Source: Acuticoccus sp039034015
GTDB taxonomy: Bacteria > Pseudomonadota > Alphaproteobacteria > Rhizobiales > Amorphaceae
DNA: 64,000 nt
NCBI GenBank assembly: GCA_039034015.1
Contig: JBCCBM010000002.1
Span: 124,001 to 188,000 of the forward strand
Direction: 5' to 3'
In this document: positions 52,291 to 60,627 of the stretch, piece after piece
Layout of the letters: every line of letters starts with the position of its first letter
Position numbering within the stretch: position 1 is the stretch's first letter
The notes under the pieces: generated by a model
Databases searched by the model: none
What the model was told of the DNA's origin: nothing
Seen by the model: the letters and a program-made list of their open reading frames with translations, nothing else
Position numbers and translations under genes: made by a program

Positions 52291-52905
52291 ATGGAGACGA
52301 TCGCGTTTATCAAAGACGAGGCCAGCCTGGCCGCCCACTACGGCACGCCAGGCGCTGCCTCCACCCAGAAGGTGGCGCGGCGCATCACGCCAGAATACCG
52401 CGCCTATATTGAGGCCGCGCCCTTCTTCGCGCTGGCAACGGTGGGGCCGGAGGGGCTCGACTGTTCGCCCCGGGGGGATGTGGCGCCGGCCGTTGCGATC
52501 CAGGATGAGGGGACGCTGTTGATCCCCGATCGGAAGGGCAACAACCGGATCGATTCCTTACGCAACATTGTGCGTGATCCGCGGGTGGCGCTCATGCTGA
52601 TGGTGCCGGGGGCGCCCACGATCGTGCGCATCAACGCCCGGGCGGGGGTCAGCGCGGACGAGAGCCTCAGGGCGCGCTTTTGCCGGGAGGGCGCCCTGCC
52701 GCGCACGGTGATTGTGGTGGAAATTTCAGAGATCTATTTTCAGTGTGCGCGGGCGTTGATGCGGGCGGGGCTTTGGGATGGGTTGCCACCGCGCACGGAC
52801 CTGCCAACGCCCGGGGAAATCCTTGACGCGCAAACCCAATCGGCCATCGACGGCGCCGCCTATGACGCGGCCTGGCCGGCGCGCGCGGCAAGGTCGATGT
52901 GGTAG
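52291..52905 (+). CDS. Pyridoxamine-5'-phosphate-oxidase-like flavoprotein
   Basis: The 204-residue protein has the split-barrel flavin fold of the MSMEG_1061-type group: YIEAAPFFALATVGPEGLDC near residue 39, SPRGDVAPAV, LLIPDRKGNNRIDSLRNIV near residue 75 and a conserved C-terminal EIYFQCARALMRAGLW near residue 146. It probably binds FMN or a related cofactor and reduces a small substrate; which one is unknown. No Shine-Dalgarno is obvious apart from a GGGCGGG before the ATG. Confidence 0.88.
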   Translation: METIAFIKDEASLAAHYGTPGAASTQKVARRITPEYRAYIEAAPFFALATVGPEGLDCSPRGDVAPAVAIQDEGTLLIPDRKGNNRIDSLRNIVRDPRVALMLMVPGAPTIVRINARAGVSADESLRARFCREGALPRTVIVVEISEIYFQCARALMRAGLWDGLPPRTDLPTPGEILDAQTQSAIDGAAYDAAWPARAARSMW

Positions 52906-52980
52906 CTTCAAGGCGCGGACCTGTTTATCGCCGTCCGTCAAGTCCTTGTTCGCACCCTTTGTGCCGCCCATACTGCCGCC

Positions 52981-53604
52981 ATGGACTTCTCGTCGAAAGA
53001 TTATGACCGGATCAGAGCCGCCGCGCGCCGCCGGGGGCGGGGCGGCCGTTCGGGCGGCACGACGGGCGACCAGGCGACGATTACGCGAAAATGCGCCGTC
53101 GAAGGCTGCGATAAACCGGCTGAACATCGGGCACCCAAAGGTCGCGGCAAAGAAGGGCAGTACTTTTGGTTCTGCCTCGACCATGTGCGTGAGTACAATA
53201 AAACTTATAACTACTTTGACGGGATGGAGGACGACGATGTGATCGCCTTCCAGCGGGATGCGATTACGGGCCATCGCCCCACCAAACCCATTGGCGTTCG
53301 GGGGCGCACGCGCAAAACGGGCGCTGGGTCCTGGGGCCAGTTTTATGATGACCCGTTTGGCCTCTTTAATGGCGACCAAGCGCCGCGGGAGCCTGAGAAA
53401 AAGCGCGTCTCCACCGCCGAGCGGCATGCGTTCGAGGTGTTGGGGCTGGAGCCGGGCGCGTCGAAAGAGGCCATCAAGGCGCGGTACAAAACGCTTGTAA
53501 AGCGGCACCATCCTGACGCAAATCATGGCGACCGCAGCTCTGAAGACCGCCTGCGCAGCGTCATCAACGCCTACAACGCGCTGCGCCGCACCGGCGCGTG
53601 CTGA
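52981..53604 (+). CDS. J-domain protein
   Basis: The 207-residue protein has a basic N terminus, a zinc-binding-like CAVEGCDKPAEH...CLDH region (~38-69) and a C-terminal J domain (~142-205) with AFEVLGLEPGASKEAIKARY and the HPD tripeptide in RHHPDANHG. It would stimulate a DnaK-type chaperone. Its place immediately before cobS is conserved in Hyphomicrobiales; a functional link to the chelatase is possible but unproven. Confidence 0.93.
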   Translation: MDFSSKDYDRIRAAARRRGRGGRSGGTTGDQATITRKCAVEGCDKPAEHRAPKGRGKEGQYFWFCLDHVREYNKTYNYFDGMEDDDVIAFQRDAITGHRPTKPIGVRGRTRKTGAGSWGQFYDDPFGLFNGDQAPREPEKKRVSTAERHAFEVLGLEPGASKEAIKARYKTLVKRHHPDANHGDRSSEDRLRSVINAYNALRRTGAC

Positions 53605-53641
53605 AGGCGCCCGCGACGGCGAACACGACCCGAGGGATTTT

Positions 53642-54625
53642 ATGGCCGAGACGCCCGCCGCCTCGCAGACGACGCCCGACATCACCGTCTCCGCCCGTCA
53701 AACCTTTGGCATTGATGCTGACATCGATGTCCCCGCCTTTGCCGAACCGTCCGAACACGTGCCGGACGTTGACCCGTCCTACGTCTTTGACCCGCCCACC
53801 ACAAAAGCGATCCTGGCCGGCTTCAAGCACAACCGACGGGTGATGATCGCGGGCTACCACGGCACCGGGAAATCCACGCACATTGAGCAGGTGGCCGCGC
53901 GGCTCAACTGGCCGTGCGTGCGGGTGAACCTCGACAGCCACATTTCGCGCATCGACCTTGTGGGCAAGGACGCGATTGTGGTGCGCGAGGGCGCGCAGGT
54001 GACCGAATTCCGTGACGGGATCTTGCCCTGGGCGCTGCAAACCAACACCGCGCTGGTGTTTGACGAGTATGACGCCGGCCGGCCCGACGTGATGTTCGTG
54101 ATCCAGCGGGTGCTAGAAGTGTCCGGCCGGTTGACGCTGCTGGACCAAAACCGCGTCATCCGCCCCCACAACGCGTTTCGCCTGTTTGCGACCGCCAACA
54201 CGGTGGGGCTTGGCGACACATCGGGGCTTTATCATGGCACCCAGCAGATCAACCAAGGGCAGATGGACCGCTGGTCGATTGTGACGACGCTCAACTATCT
54301 GCCGCTGGAGGTGGAGACGGAGATCGTCCTCTCCAAAGCGCCGCACTACCGGGATGATGAGGGGCGCTCCACCGTCACCAAGATGGTGAAGGTGGCGGAG
54401 ATGACGCGCAACGCGTTCATGAATGGGGACCTGTCGACGGTGATGAGCCCGCGGACCGTGATCACCTGGGCCGAAAACTCTGACATTTTCGGCGACCCGA
54501 CCTTTGCCTTTGAGGTGACCTTTCTCAACAAGTGCGATGAGACGGAGCGGGCGACCGTTGCCGAGTTTTACCAGCGTGCCTTTGGCAAAGAGGTGGGCGC
54601 GGGGCACAACGTCGTCGTCAACTGA
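53642..54625 (+). CDS. cobS: Aerobic cobaltochelatase AAA+ subunit CobS
   Basis: CobS is the ATPase that, with CobT and CobN, inserts cobalt into hydrogenobyrinic acid a,c-diamide in the cobalt-late pathway. The 327-residue protein shows Walker A GYHGTGKST (71-79), Walker B LVFDEYD (138-144), ANTVGLGDTSGLYHGTQQIN and WAENSDIF, all characteristic. The ATG at 53642 starts the conserved N terminus. cobT normally follows, but here a strong terminator and a convergent gene come next. With a cobalt-early gene set at 0-9.4 kb, its role needs explanation. Confidence 0.95.
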   Translation: MAETPAASQTTPDITVSARQTFGIDADIDVPAFAEPSEHVPDVDPSYVFDPPTTKAILAGFKHNRRVMIAGYHGTGKSTHIEQVAARLNWPCVRVNLDSHISRIDLVGKDAIVVREGAQVTEFRDGILPWALQTNTALVFDEYDAGRPDVMFVIQRVLEVSGRLTLLDQNRVIRPHNAFRLFATANTVGLGDTSGLYHGTQQINQGQMDRWSIVTTLNYLPLEVETEIVLSKAPHYRDDEGRSTVTKMVKVAEMTRNAFMNGDLSTVMSPRTVITWAENSDIFGDPTFAFEVTFLNKCDETERATVAEFYQRAFGKEVGAGHNVVVN

Positions 54626-54642
54626 GGGCGAGCGCGCACGAA

Positions 54643-54684
54643 AAAAAAGCCCCCCGCGCCGGTTGCGGCGCGGGGGGCTTTTTT
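54643..54684. terminator. Strong bidirectional rho-independent terminator
   Basis: AAAAAAGCCCCCCGCGCC (54643-54660), a GGTTGC loop and GGCGCGGGGGGCTTTTTT (54667-54684) form a perfect 18-pair hairpin with A and T tracts on either side. It lies 17 bases after the cobS stop and 10 bases from the stop of the convergent outer-membrane gene, so it can end both transcripts. Confidence 0.96.
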
Positions 54685-54694
54685 GTGGGCGGCG

Positions 54695-56074
54695 TCAGAA
54701 GCGGAAGGTGAGGTCGAGGCCGACGCCGGCGCTAAACGTGTCGAAAAAGTCCAGGCTGGTGTTGGAGCCGGGGGCAAGCGGGTCACCGGCGACGGCGGAG
54801 TTTTGGTTGCCGCCGCTCACCGTCGTGGAATTGTTGAACCGGCGGACGGTGGGCGCGGCGGACAGGTATTCGCCCGTGCCGGTGAGGCCGAGGGAAACGC
54901 CGTTCGCAATCTCGTACGCAACGGTGCCATCAAGGCGGGCGGTGGCGGCGAGGCGACCTTCGGTGTCGCCCACCTGTTGGGCGGTGACGTTGAAGATGTT
55001 GTTGCCGCTGTCGACGGTGGCCCGCTGCTCACCGGTGTAGTTGGCGTCGAGATAGTAAAGGCCGCCGACGCCGCGCAGGCCAAACGACAGGCGCTCGGTG
55101 GCGTTGATGTTCACCTCAAAGCCGGCGACGCCACCGAAATAGTTGCCGTCAATGTCCTCATCGAGGGTGACGGTGGCGCTGGGGGCGCGGGCAACGCCGG
55201 GCGCTGCGGCGAACCGGGCGCCGGAATCGAAGAAGGTCACCGATTCCAAGTCGTTCTGGTACGTTTTGAGCGAGGGGCCCACGAACGGGCGGAATCCGAT
55301 GCTGCCGCTGGTGAATTCGGCCGGGCCAATTCGGGCGTCGGCGCCGGCAAAGATGAGGTCGCTGTTATAGGTGTTGGCGAGGGTGAAACCGGAAAGGTCC
55401 CCGGCCGCGGTGATGGCAATGCCCCGGTCGGACGCCACAATGCCGAAGGCGGTGGCGTTGGGCGTGCCATCGGTGAAGATGCCGGCGACGATCGCGCCCC
55501 TGCCCACCGAGAACGCGCTTTCAGACACCGCAAGGTTGCCGCCGGGGCCGGGGCCGATGGTCTGGGCGGCCTGGTTGATGGTGGCGGTGAAGCCTGCGCC
55601 ATCAACGCCGGTGAGGAAGAGGGCAGCGTCCGCGGTGTTGGGCGCGGTGAGGAGGGTGGCAACGTTCGCCTGCGCGCCATTGCCGGTGGTCAGCCCCTCG
55701 ATCGCAAGGGCCGAGTTGTTGCCAAGGGCGCGGGTGGCGCTCGCCTCGTCGGTGGCGAAGGAGAGGCTGGCATAGCCCTCAAGGCTCACCGGCACGCCGC
55801 CAAGTTCTGCCTCGCCAAGGACAGAGAGGCCAAGGCCGACGCCGACCGGGTTGAGATCAAGGTCGAGGGGGATGACGCCGTTGGGCGTTGAGAGGCTGCC
55901 GGCGGGCGCGGGCGCTTCCATGTCAAAGAGGCGCAGGGCCGTTTCGATGCGCACGCGAACATCACTGTCGACAGGTTCGTCCACATCCACATCGGCGGCC
56001 TGGGCCGTGAGGGGGAGGGAGAGGACTGCGAGTGCGGCCACGCCGCCCTTCAAAATGGTCTTTAAGAGTGTCAC
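54695..56074 (-). CDS. Outer-membrane beta-barrel-like protein
   Basis: The 459-residue product has a signal peptide (MTLLKTILKGGVAALAVLSL...LTAQA). The rest consists of glycine-, alanine- and asparagine-rich segments with alternating hydrophobic residues (GGVAGFEVNINATERLSFGL, ATARLDGTVAYEIANGVSLGL), ending in GVGLDLTFRF, the terminal phenylalanine expected of outer-membrane barrels. I recognise no named family. The start is either the GTG at 56074 or one at 56089. It is convergent with cobS and divergent from the curlin-like genes, so it may or may not serve them. Confidence 0.8.
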   Translation of the reverse strand: MTLLKTILKGGVAALAVLSLPLTAQAADVDVDEPVDSDVRVRIETALRLFDMEAPAPAGSLSTPNGVIPLDLDLNPVGVGLGLSVLGEAELGGVPVSLEGYASLSFATDEASATRALGNNSALAIEGLTTGNGAQANVATLLTAPNTADAALFLTGVDGAGFTATINQAAQTIGPGPGGNLAVSESAFSVGRGAIVAGIFTDGTPNATAFGIVASDRGIAITAAGDLSGFTLANTYNSDLIFAGADARIGPAEFTSGSIGFRPFVGPSLKTYQNDLESVTFFDSGARFAAAPGVARAPSATVTLDEDIDGNYFGGVAGFEVNINATERLSFGLRGVGGLYYLDANYTGEQRATVDSGNNIFNVTAQQVGDTEGRLAATARLDGTVAYEIANGVSLGLTGTGEYLSAAPTVRRFNNSTTVSGGNQNSAVAGDPLAPGSNTSLDFFDTFSAGVGLDLTFRF

Positions 56075-56089
56075 TGTCGCCCCCCGCAC

Positions 56090-56456
56090 TTTGCGATGAA
56101 TAGAGGCCTAACATCGACGGCGGCGCGGCGATGTCACCGCCATGCAACAACCAGAGACACTTCGGCATTTGTCACAGGTTTGTCTGTTATTTCGGTGACC
56201 CGTGTCACGAAAAGCGGCATCGCAGACGCACTTTATGGCCGTTTTCTCGTGAAATTTGTCCTATGATGGCAAAAATTCAGCTGCAAAATCAATGTATTAA
56301 CCTCAATCGTTACAACCTTAAATCCTGCTCATCTTTTATCCGGACACGTGTTGTGCCTGCCGGTTTTGATGGCTACCTGTGGAGTGTCGCCGGCGCTAGA
56401 GCTTCAGCGACGGACCGAAAGTTATAAAGTTACAACCCACCTCGAAGGATAGAACC
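56090..56456. promoter_or_regulatory. AT-richer divergent regulatory region before the curlin-like genes
   Basis: About 380 bases between the barrel gene and the first curlin-like gene are clearly richer in A and T than the rest of the window. GTTACAACC occurs twice (56309-56317 and 56429-56437), and GTGAC/GTGTCAC forms a partial inverted repeat near 56200. GAAGGA precedes the ATG at 56457. Promoters for both directions are expected here; no known regulator site is certain. Confidence 0.5.
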
Positions 56457-56738
56457 ATGCGTCTTATCGTTATTGCTGCGCTCGCCACCGCTCTTTCCAT
56501 TCCGGCTGTTGCGCAAACCAACACGTTTACCTCCGTGCAGGACGGCCGTAACAACAGCGCCGCCTTCGGCCAGCAGGGTGATGACAACCTTGCCACCTCC
56601 GTGCAGCGCGGCCGCAACAACCGCGTCGTGGGCGTGCAGTGCACCAACGACCGCTTCGGCGTGAACGACGGCTCCGCCGGTCAGACCTCCCGTGGCCGTG
56701 GCCGCAACCAGGTGACCGTCGTCCAGGGCCGCTGCTAA
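56457..56738 (+). CDS. Secreted curlin-like repeat protein 1
   Basis: The 93-residue protein has a signal peptide (residues 1-19, ending AVA) and then repeats of Q-x-G-x-x-N with an exact 11-residue period: Q28/G30/N33, Q39/G41/N44, Q50/G52/N55, then Q61. This is the Q-G-N spacing of curlin (CsgA/CsgB) units, which stack as beta-arches in amyloid fibres. Two cysteines (62 and 93) are unusual for CsgA and could pair. Function as a matrix fibre subunit is inferred. GAAGGA precedes the ATG. Confidence 0.82.
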   Translation: MRLIVIAALATALSIPAVAQTNTFTSVQDGRNNSAAFGQQGDDNLATSVQRGRNNRVVGVQCTNDRFGVNDGSAGQTSRGRGRNQVTVVQGRC

Positions 56739-56752
56739 GCGTCTTTTGCGAT

Positions 56753-56786
56753 CGCCCGGCCGCCGCGTTCATGCTGCGGTCGGGCG
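56753..56786 (+). terminator. GC-rich hairpin after curlin-like gene 1
   Basis: CGCCCGGCCGC (56753-56763) pairs with GCGGTCGGGCG (56776-56786) with one G-T wobble over 11 pairs, followed a few bases later by TTTAAA. It may attenuate transcription between the first and second curlin-like genes. Confidence 0.4.
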
Positions 56787-56848
56787 GCGCCGTTTAAACT
56801 CATTTTGATCGGCGCCGCGGTGTCCGACACGATTAAAGGGAGCTTTCG

Positions 56849-57136
56849 ATGAAACTTTTTTCCGCCACCGTGGGCCTCGCGCTGATTGGCTCAGTCCTCG
56901 CCGTTTCCGTCGCCGAGGCGCAAAATGACCGGTATCGCCGGATCAACCCCAACGCCAGCGTCCAGGCGTGTGTGCAGGTGAGCGCCAACAACAACTGCGT
57001 CATCGACCAAAACTCGCGCAACAACGTGAGCGGCGTGATGCAAGCGGGCCGCAACAACAACGCCCTCGTGCGCCAACGGGGCGACAACAACCGCGTGATC
57101 GGCAATCAGATGGACAATCCGCTGCACCGCCGTTGA
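56849..57136 (+). CDS. Secreted curlin-like repeat protein 2
   Basis: The 95-residue protein has a signal peptide (to about residue 24, VAEA). It carries five positions of glutamine at an exact 11-residue period (Q43, Q54, Q65, Q76, Q87), four of them followed five residues later by asparagine (48, 59, 70, 81) and two by glycine at +2 (67, 78). The pattern is that of curlin units. Two cysteines (41, 50) lie in the first repeat. AAGGGAG precedes the ATG. With its two neighbours it forms a small cluster. Confidence 0.82.
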   Translation: MKLFSATVGLALIGSVLAVSVAEAQNDRYRRINPNASVQACVQVSANNNCVIDQNSRNNVSGVMQAGRNNNALVRQRGDNNRVIGNQMDNPLHRR

Positions 57137-57249
57137 GTATTGAGATTGGGGATGCGGGGGCGCCGACCGATCGTCGCGCGCCGCTCACCCCACGTTCACG
57201 TTTTTAGAGTATACCCGCGCGCCCTGCGTGCACAAAATGGGGCAACGCC

Positions 57250-57681
57250 ATGTCGCGACGTTTATTACTCCTTTCAGGGTCCGTTTGCGCTGTGCTCCTT
57301 GCGGCAACGGGCATCATGGCGGGCGAAACCGTTTTCGCCCAGTCGAACAATTTTTCGGTCTCCCAAACCGGCAATTCCAGCGCAACCGTTATCCAAAACG
57401 GCCAGCGGACCACCGTCACCAACGGCCGGGTGCGCACGGGCCCCATCCCCCGTGAGCGGCCGTACTACGCGGGCCGCGACGGGGATTGCGACCTCAACGC
57501 CGACATCGTCCCAGACTATTGCGACGATGACGACTATGCCGAAAAGCCCGCCGCTGGGGGCTACGCCGCGCGACGCCGCACCACCACCGCTGGCGACCTT
57601 GTGGACCAGATGCGCGATGATGCGCTGGACCGCATGTCCCGCAACAGCGGGCTCGACGTGCGCAGCATTTTGGGCGATTGA
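57250..57681 (+). CDS. Secreted protein with a short curlin-like segment
   Basis: The 143-residue protein has a signal peptide (to about residue 30, TVFA) followed by NNFSVSQTGNSSATVIQNGQ (33-52), with Q39/G41 and Q49/G51 echoing the curlin motif once or twice. The rest is an acidic Asp/Tyr region (YCDDDDYAEKP) and a charged C terminus. It could be a nucleator or accessory protein for the two repeat proteins upstream, by analogy with CsgB, but this is inference. A small stem (GGGCGA/TCGCCC) encloses its stop codon. Confidence 0.72.
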   Translation: MSRRLLLLSGSVCAVLLAATGIMAGETVFAQSNNFSVSQTGNSSATVIQNGQRTTVTNGRVRTGPIPRERPYYAGRDGDCDLNADIVPDYCDDDDYAEKPAAGGYAARRRTTTAGDLVDQMRDDALDRMSRNSGLDVRSILGD

Positions 57682-57685
57682 TCGC

Positions 57686-57739
57686 CCCTCCGGCCGGCGT
57701 CTTCCCTCTGGCCGGCGTCTTCCCTCCGGCCGGTGTCTT
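57686..57739. repeat. Three tandem 18-base repeats after the curlin-like cluster
   Basis: CCCTCCGGCCGGCGTCTT occurs at 57686-57703, with single-base variants at 57704-57721 and 57722-57739. Each contains the palindrome GGCCGG-like core. The repeats start five bases after the stop codon. A small GCATT/AATGC hairpin follows at 57740. No known function. Confidence 0.9.
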
Positions 57740-57802
57740 GCATTTTTGAATGCGTCCAATTCGAGCCTTCTGTGCTAGCCTAGAGGCACGGAGGGTCGAA
57801 CC

Positions 57803-58261
57803 ATGATCAATCTGTCGATTAACGGGCAAATGAGGGCGGTGGAGGCCGAGGCCGACACCCCGCTCCTATGGGCGCTACGGGACGAATTGCGCCTCACGGG
57901 CACCAAATTCGGCTGCGGGATTGCCCAGTGCGGCGCCTGCACCGTCCACGTCAACGGCACGCCCTTGCGCGCGTGCGTCACCCCCATCGCAGCCCTTGAG
58001 GGCGCGGAGATCACCACCATCGAGGGCCTTGAGGGCGCCGAGGCAAAGGCGGTGCAGGACGCGTGGATCGCCATTGACGTCCCCCAATGCGGCTACTGCC
58101 AATCCGGCCAGGTGATGGCGGCGACGAGCCTCCTCAAGTCCAACAAATCCCCCACAGACGCCGACATTGATCAGGCGATGGCCGGCAACCTTTGCCGCTG
58201 CGCCACCTATGTGCGCATTCGCCAAGCAATCCACGATGCCGCCAAAGCGTTGGAGGCGTGA
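57803..58261 (+). CDS. [2Fe-2S] subunit of an isoquinoline 1-oxidoreductase-type molybdenum hydroxylase
   Basis: The 152-residue protein has the plant-ferredoxin-type cluster GCGIAQCGACTVHVNG near residue 38 and the second cluster CGYCQSGQ ... NLCRCATYVRIR near residues 95 and 131, as in IorA. It passes electrons from the molybdenum subunit encoded next to an acceptor, often a cytochrome. GGAGGG precedes the ATG. The catalytic gene starts six bases after its stop. Confidence 0.94.
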   Translation: MINLSINGQMRAVEAEADTPLLWALRDELRLTGTKFGCGIAQCGACTVHVNGTPLRACVTPIAALEGAEITTIEGLEGAEAKAVQDAWIAIDVPQCGYCQSGQVMAATSLLKSNKSPTDADIDQAMAGNLCRCATYVRIRQAIHDAAKALEA

Positions 58262-58266
58262 CCCCC

Positions 58267-60441
58267 ATGCAAACCACCCGCCGCCGCTTTCTTGCCGGTG
58301 CTGGCAGCCTCGTCATCGGCGTTGCCCTGCCGCTCAAATCCCGCGCCCACTCCGGCGCTGCCGCCGTCATCGCGCCCGACGCGCCGTTTGAGGCACCCTT
58401 TGCGCCCAACGCCTTCGTCCGCGTCAGCCCCGACAACACCGTCACCGTGCTCGTCAAACACATCGAATTCGGCCAGGGCCCCTACACTGGCCTTTCCACC
58501 CTCGTCGCGGAGGAGATGGACGCCGATTGGGGCCAGATGCGCGCCACCGCCGCCCCGGCCAACGCTGCGCTTTACGCCAACACGATCTTCGGCGTGCAGG
58601 GGACAGGCGGCTCCACTGCCATTGCCAACTCATACATTCAGATGCGCAAGGCAGGCGCTGCGGCGCGCAAAATGCTCTTGGATGCGGCCGCGCGCACGTG
58701 GGGGCTCTCGGCGGACGATCTTTTGATCGAAAACGGCGTCATCCGCCACGCGGACGGCCACAGCGCCACCTTCGGCGAGATGGCGGCGGAGGCGACCAAC
58801 AGCGACGTGCCGTCCGACCCGCCGCTCAAAGATCCGTCCCAATTCAAGCTGATCGGCACCAATCGGCCAAAGCTCGACTCGGCGCAAAAGTCCACCGGGA
58901 AGGCCGACTTCACCATCGATGTCTACCGCGAGGGAATGGCAACGGTCGCCGTCCTCCACCCGCCAAAATTCGGCGCAACGCTGAAAGAGTTCGACGCCAC
59001 CGCCGCCCTTGCGGTCAGCGGTGTGACGCGGGTGGAGAGGGTGCCGTCCGGCGTTGCGGTTTATGGGAAAAACACCCACGCCGCGCTGAAGGGGCGCCGC
59101 GCGCTCACCGCCACGTGGGATGAGACGAACGCGGAAACCCGCTCCAGCGATGAGATGGAGACGGTGTGGGCCGCCGCCGCACGGGAAGGCGGGCTGACGG
59201 CGGAGGAATCGGGCGATGTGGACGCCGCCCTTGCCGCCGCCGACACCGTGCTTGGGGCCGAGTACATCTTCCCGATGCTGGCCCACGCGCCGCTGGAGCC
59301 GCTCGACGCGGTTCTTGAGTGGGACGGCGCGAAGGCTGACCTTTGGATGGGCTCGCAACTTCAGACCGTGGACCACCAGGTGGCCGCCAGCACCCTTGGC
59401 CTCGATTTGGCTGCGGTGAATGTGCACACCATGATGGCTGGCGGCTCCTTCGGCCGGCGCGCCCAGCCCACCAGCCACGTGGCCGCCGAGGTCGCCGCCA
59501 TCGCAAAGGCGGGCGGGCCAGGGGCGTATAAACTCCTCTGGTCGCGGGAAGACGACATCAAGGGCGGCTACTATCGCCCCCTGACGGTGCACCGCTTGCG
59601 CGGCGGGCTCGACGCCAACGGCAACATCGTCGCTTGGCACAACGTGCTCGCCAACCAGTCCATCATCGCGGGCTCCCCCTTTGCGATGATGATGCAAGAC
59701 GGGCTCGACCCCACCGCCTACGAGGGCTCCACCAAAATGCCCTACGCTTGGCCCGCGCACCGGGTGGAGTGGCGCATGATGGAAAGCCAGGTGCCGGTCC
59801 TGTGGTGGCGCGCGGTGGGCCACACCCACACCGCCTACGCCACCGAAACGTTCCTGGATGAGCTGCTCGCCGCCGGCGGCAAGGACCCCGTTCAAGGCCG
59901 GCTTGACCTGTTGTCGGACGGGGCGGGGCGCGACCGTGGCGTCCTCCAGCGGGTCGCCGAAATGGCGAACTGGCAAGGGCCAAAGGGGGCCGATGGCCGC
60001 GCCTACGGCGTTGCACTTCACGAGAGTTTTAACACCTACGTCGCGATGATCGCAGAAGTCTCCCACGACGAGGGAATGCCAAAGGTCCACCAAATGTGGA
60101 TTGCGGTGGACTGCGGCGTTGCGGTGAACCCCAATGTGATCACCGCGCAAATGGAGGGGGGCGCTGGCTTCGGCCTTGGCACCGCGCTCCACAATGCGAT
60201 CCACCTCGACCCCGGCGGCACGGTGCGGGAGTCAAACTTTGACCGCTACCGCCTCCTGCGCATCAACGAGATGCCAAAAATCCATGTCTCGATCCTCGAA
60301 TCGTCGGAGCCGCCCACGGGGGTGGGTGAGCCGGGCACGCCGCCCGTTGCCCCCGCAATCGGCAGCGCCATGCGCGTTTTGACCGGCACCACGCCAAAAC
60401 GCCTGCCCTTTGCCGACGCCATCACCGGCAACGACGCGTAA
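58267..60441 (+). CDS. Molybdopterin-binding subunit of an isoquinoline 1-oxidoreductase-type hydroxylase
   Basis: The 724-residue protein has a twin-arginine signal (QTTRRRFLAGAGSLVIGVAL), so the enzyme is exported folded. It carries the xanthine-oxidase-family motifs VKHIEFGQGPYTGLSTLVAE near residue 60, GSFGRRAQPTSHVAAEVAAI (near residue 396) and the C-terminal GVGEPGTPPVAPAIGSA with the catalytic-glutamate region. This IorB type oxidises N-heterocycles or aldehydes; substrate unknown. The frame is open upstream, but the ATG at 58267 starts the signal. No XdhC-like maturation gene is adjacent. Confidence 0.93.
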   Translation: MQTTRRRFLAGAGSLVIGVALPLKSRAHSGAAAVIAPDAPFEAPFAPNAFVRVSPDNTVTVLVKHIEFGQGPYTGLSTLVAEEMDADWGQMRATAAPANAALYANTIFGVQGTGGSTAIANSYIQMRKAGAAARKMLLDAAARTWGLSADDLLIENGVIRHADGHSATFGEMAAEATNSDVPSDPPLKDPSQFKLIGTNRPKLDSAQKSTGKADFTIDVYREGMATVAVLHPPKFGATLKEFDATAALAVSGVTRVERVPSGVAVYGKNTHAALKGRRALTATWDETNAETRSSDEMETVWAAAAREGGLTAEESGDVDAALAAADTVLGAEYIFPMLAHAPLEPLDAVLEWDGAKADLWMGSQLQTVDHQVAASTLGLDLAAVNVHTMMAGGSFGRRAQPTSHVAAEVAAIAKAGGPGAYKLLWSREDDIKGGYYRPLTVHRLRGGLDANGNIVAWHNVLANQSIIAGSPFAMMMQDGLDPTAYEGSTKMPYAWPAHRVEWRMMESQVPVLWWRAVGHTHTAYATETFLDELLAAGGKDPVQGRLDLLSDGAGRDRGVLQRVAEMANWQGPKGADGRAYGVALHESFNTYVAMIAEVSHDEGMPKVHQMWIAVDCGVAVNPNVITAQMEGGAGFGLGTALHNAIHLDPGGTVRESNFDRYRLLRINEMPKIHVSILESSEPPTGVGEPGTPPVAPAIGSAMRVLTGTTPKRLPFADAITGNDA

Positions 60442-60627
60442 CCGGTCGGGGGCGCCGCGTGCGCCCCTCATCCGATCCGCCGATGATCCAGCGGGCAGGG
60501 GTCGGGCGTGGACGTAACTTCAATCACCTGTTATTTAGGAAATTAAGCGGGGCGGTCGGCGGCGGGCAACCGTGGTGCCATCGTCCCCTTGAAGCGCGAT
60601 CCACAGCGAACCTTAGGCCTTTTCGTC

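Noticed and set aside
53525..53641. Upstream extension of cobS overlapping the J-domain gene
   Set aside because: CobS conservation begins at the ATG at 53642; the extension reads the J-domain gene out of frame.
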